This document shows positions 40,800 through 42,325 of a stretch of 42,325 nt of DNA, one piece after another. This DNA comes from JAJDOJ01 sp034722015. Its GTDB lineage: Bacteria; Pseudomonadota; Gammaproteobacteria; JAJDOJ01. Where the stretch lies: assembly GCA_034722015.1 (NCBI GenBank), contig JAYENI010000038.1, positions 1 to 42,325 on the forward strand, given 5' to 3'. The translations under genes were made by a program, and so were the position numbers. The stretch's first letter is position 1, and every line of letters starts with the position of its first letter. The notes beneath the pieces are model-generated. The model ran no database searches. It saw only the letters and a list, made by a program, of their open reading frames with translations, and was not told where the DNA came from.

Positions 40800-42242
40800 C
40801 TATTTCTCGTCCAGCTTTTTCAACTCCTTGCGTTTCACTCGTATCCGGGCCTGAGCGACCGTATTGATGCGGCGCCCCTGGAGTGCAAGTTCAAGTTGCT
40901 CGAGCGCCGCGCTGAAGTGCCCGTATTGAAGATAGTAGTCCGCCAGTGCCTCGTGACTGAGCCAGGGTTGTCCGGCCTGGGCGCCTGCTTCGGCCCGCAA
41001 TTTGTAGAGGGCCGGGTTGCTCACTCGCTGAACGGGGATCGTGTCGAGGATCCTGAGGGCTTCTCCCCCCTTTTCCTGGTCGAGCAGGCTTTGGGCGAGG
41101 TAATAGACAACCGCCTCCTGGTTGGGGTAGATCTCATTGATGTCGCGTAGCAATTCAGTCGCCTTCGGGAGACGCCAGCTCTTCATATAGGCCTGTGCCA
41201 GGGCGAGCTGCAACCAGAGATTGTCGGGGTCCGTCTCGACCAGTTTGTCCAGCACCGCAATTGCCTGTTCCACGTCCCCGTTGCGCGTGAGGGCGATGGC
41301 ATAGGCATAGGAATCCGTCCGGTTGAGCGTTTTCTTCCGCGCCTGGTCAATCAGCGCAGTGGGCGACGTACCAAGTGCGAGCAGCCTCGCCTTTGCAAAC
41401 CGGAAGGTTTCCGTGTCGTTCAGATAGTCTCTGCGTCCCTCGGCGATGAGCTGCTCGGCCCGGTTTCGCGTGTCACTGATCCGGCTCAGTGTGACCGGGT
41501 GGGTGCTCAGAAACTCGAGTGCCGGTCCCGCGTTGAGTTGATTCGCCTTCTGCAGCTTTTCGAAGAAACTGGGCATCCCGTTGGGGTTATAGCCGGCCGC
41601 GGTCAGCAGCTGCATGCCGACCCGGTCAGCCTCGCGCTCATTCGAGCGGGAAAACGCCAGTTGCGCCTGTGCGGATGCCGCAAGCGTACCCTGTACCGCC
41701 GCGGCCCCGAGGTTGGGATCCAGCATGCCGGCGGCGATCGAGGCCAGCACCCCCAGGGCAGTGGCAATATTGATCTTGCCCGCATTGGCGTAAGTACGCG
41801 CCATGTGGCGTTGTTCCACGTGCGCGATTTCGTGCGCGACGACCCCTGCAAGCTCGCTTTCGTTTGCCGCGCCCACCAGAAGACCGCTGTGGACGGAGAT
41901 GACCCCCCCGGGAGTCGCGAACGCGTTGATATTGGGGTCATCGATCAGCAGAAAGTGAAACAGAAGCTCCGAGTCAAGCCCTTCGGTTATCAGGCGGGTG
42001 CCCAGGGACTGGATGTAGGTGTTCAGCTCCGGGTCGTCGATGACCGGAAAAGAGTTCCGTATCTGACCGAGAATGATGGTGCCGAGTTGCTGTTCCTCTG
42101 CACGGCTGAGGACCGCGCTCGCCGGGTCCCCGATATCGGGTAACCTGATGTCCCGCTCCTCGGCAACGGAGATGCCACTCGCCGGCAAGCAGATCGCCAG
42201 CGCCACGAACAGAGAGTTAAGGCGATTGCCGGAAAATGGCAT
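40800..42242 (-). CDS. bepA: M48-family periplasmic metalloprotease/chaperone BepA (YfgC)
   Basis: A 480-residue exported zinc protease with C-terminal TPR repeats that controls outer-membrane assembly of LptD. The signal peptide (residues 1-27, ending GISVA) is followed by the M48 domain with HEIAH at 137-141 and the downstream acidic ligand in NEREAD near 202. A helical TPR region covers about 310-470. The length is like E. coli BepA (487). ATG 42242 is the only start that fits the signal peptide; it lies 24 bp inside palindromic repeat copy C, and no clear Shine-Dalgarno precedes it. The gene is upstream of soxX on the same strand but separated by 410 bp. Confidence 0.93.
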   Translation of the reverse strand: MPFSGNRLNSLFVALAICLPASGISVAEERDIRLPDIGDPASAVLSRAEEQQLGTIILGQIRNSFPVIDDPELNTYIQSLGTRLITEGLDSELLFHFLLIDDPNINAFATPGGVISVHSGLLVGAANESELAGVVAHEIAHVEQRHMARTYANAGKINIATALGVLASIAAGMLDPNLGAAAVQGTLAASAQAQLAFSRSNEREADRVGMQLLTAAGYNPNGMPSFFEKLQKANQLNAGPALEFLSTHPVTLSRISDTRNRAEQLIAEGRRDYLNDTETFRFAKARLLALGTSPTALIDQARKKTLNRTDSYAYAIALTRNGDVEQAIAVLDKLVETDPDNLWLQLALAQAYMKSWRLPKATELLRDINEIYPNQEAVVYYLAQSLLDQEKGGEALRILDTIPVQRVSNPALYKLRAEAGAQAGQPWLSHEALADYYLQYGHFSAALEQLELALQGRRINTVAQARIRVKRKELKKLDEK

Positions 42243-42325
42243 ACCGGAATGCGCCGGATTTTCGTTCGACTTCAAGGCGCGACAACCGGAGCGTAGCGAG
42301 CTACGTGACGGTTGGCGCAACGCCG
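42218..42325 (+). repeat. 163-bp-type palindromic dispersed repeat, copy C (cut by window end)
   Basis: It starts TAAGGCGATTGCCGGAAAAT and follows copies A and B along at least 75 bp (conserved CAAGGCGCGACAAC). Its apical stem is different, CGTAG-CGAG-CTACG, centred at 42298-42299. By symmetry the full element should end near 42379, about 54 bp beyond the window. It covers the bepA start codon. Confidence 0.85.

Overview
This 42.3 kb window is a GC-rich chromosomal segment (GC content not counted) of a sulfur-oxidising gammaproteobacterium. The lineage is inferred from two things. One is gammaproteobacterial gene order: ffs-dnaX-ybaB-recR, divergent orn/rsgA, divergent nadB/rpoE with rseA-rseB-rseC-mucD-lepA-lepB-rnc-era-recO-pdxJ-acpS, and miaB-phoH-ybeY-corC-lnt. 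The other is a soxXYZA cluster, which points towards Chromatiales or Ectothiorhodospirales-like thiosulfate oxidisers; the genus cannot be told from the sequence. No tRNA, rRNA, CRISPR array, transposase or phage gene was seen, and almost all of the window is core chromosome.

Layout. 1-1.3 kb: 3' end of an RND efflux permease. 1.4-4.4 kb: 4.5S SRP RNA, then dnaX, ybaB and recR (replication and repair). 4.6-6.6 kb: rsgA and a small cytochrome c, divergent from orn. 6.6-13.2 kb: nadB, then the sigma-E envelope stress module rpoE-rseA-rseB-rseC and the periplasmic protease mucD/degP. 13.3-19.9 kb: a tightly packed run of lepA, lepB, a DUF4845 gene, rnc, era, recO, pdxJ and acpS. 19.9-22.5 kb: three small genes (DUF2845, an exported intradiol-dioxygenase-like protein, DUF2892) and citrate synthase gltA. 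22.5-24.5 kb: an unusually open stretch with a dispersed repeat, a candidate sigma-54 promoter and two unknown small genes. 24.5-29.9 kb: miaB, phoH-like, ybeY, corC, lnt. 30.0-35.6 kb: manC, a GDPD-FGGY kinase pair, and an ABC exporter. 35.6-38.1 kb: an apparent operon of two DUF1538 membrane proteins, a PII-like protein and a CBS protein. 38.1-42.3 kb: soxX-soxY-soxZ-soxA and, upstream on the same strand, the M48 metalloprotease bepA.

The most unusual structure is a 163-bp imperfect palindrome present as two full copies (11609-11771 and 22902-23064, about 91% identical by eye and in opposite orientation) and one copy cut by the window end (42218-42325). Each copy is symmetric about its exact midpoint, so it can form a long hairpin with arms of roughly 75 bp. 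Two copies lie over the translation starts of genes for periplasmic proteases: the best start codons of mucD and bepA are inside the repeat. Other items of interest are the split DUF1538 pair with its own PII and CBS genes, the candidate sigma-54-driven small-gene locus at 23.3-24.1 kb, and an intradiol-dioxygenase-like protein that lacks one of the usual tyrosine iron ligands.
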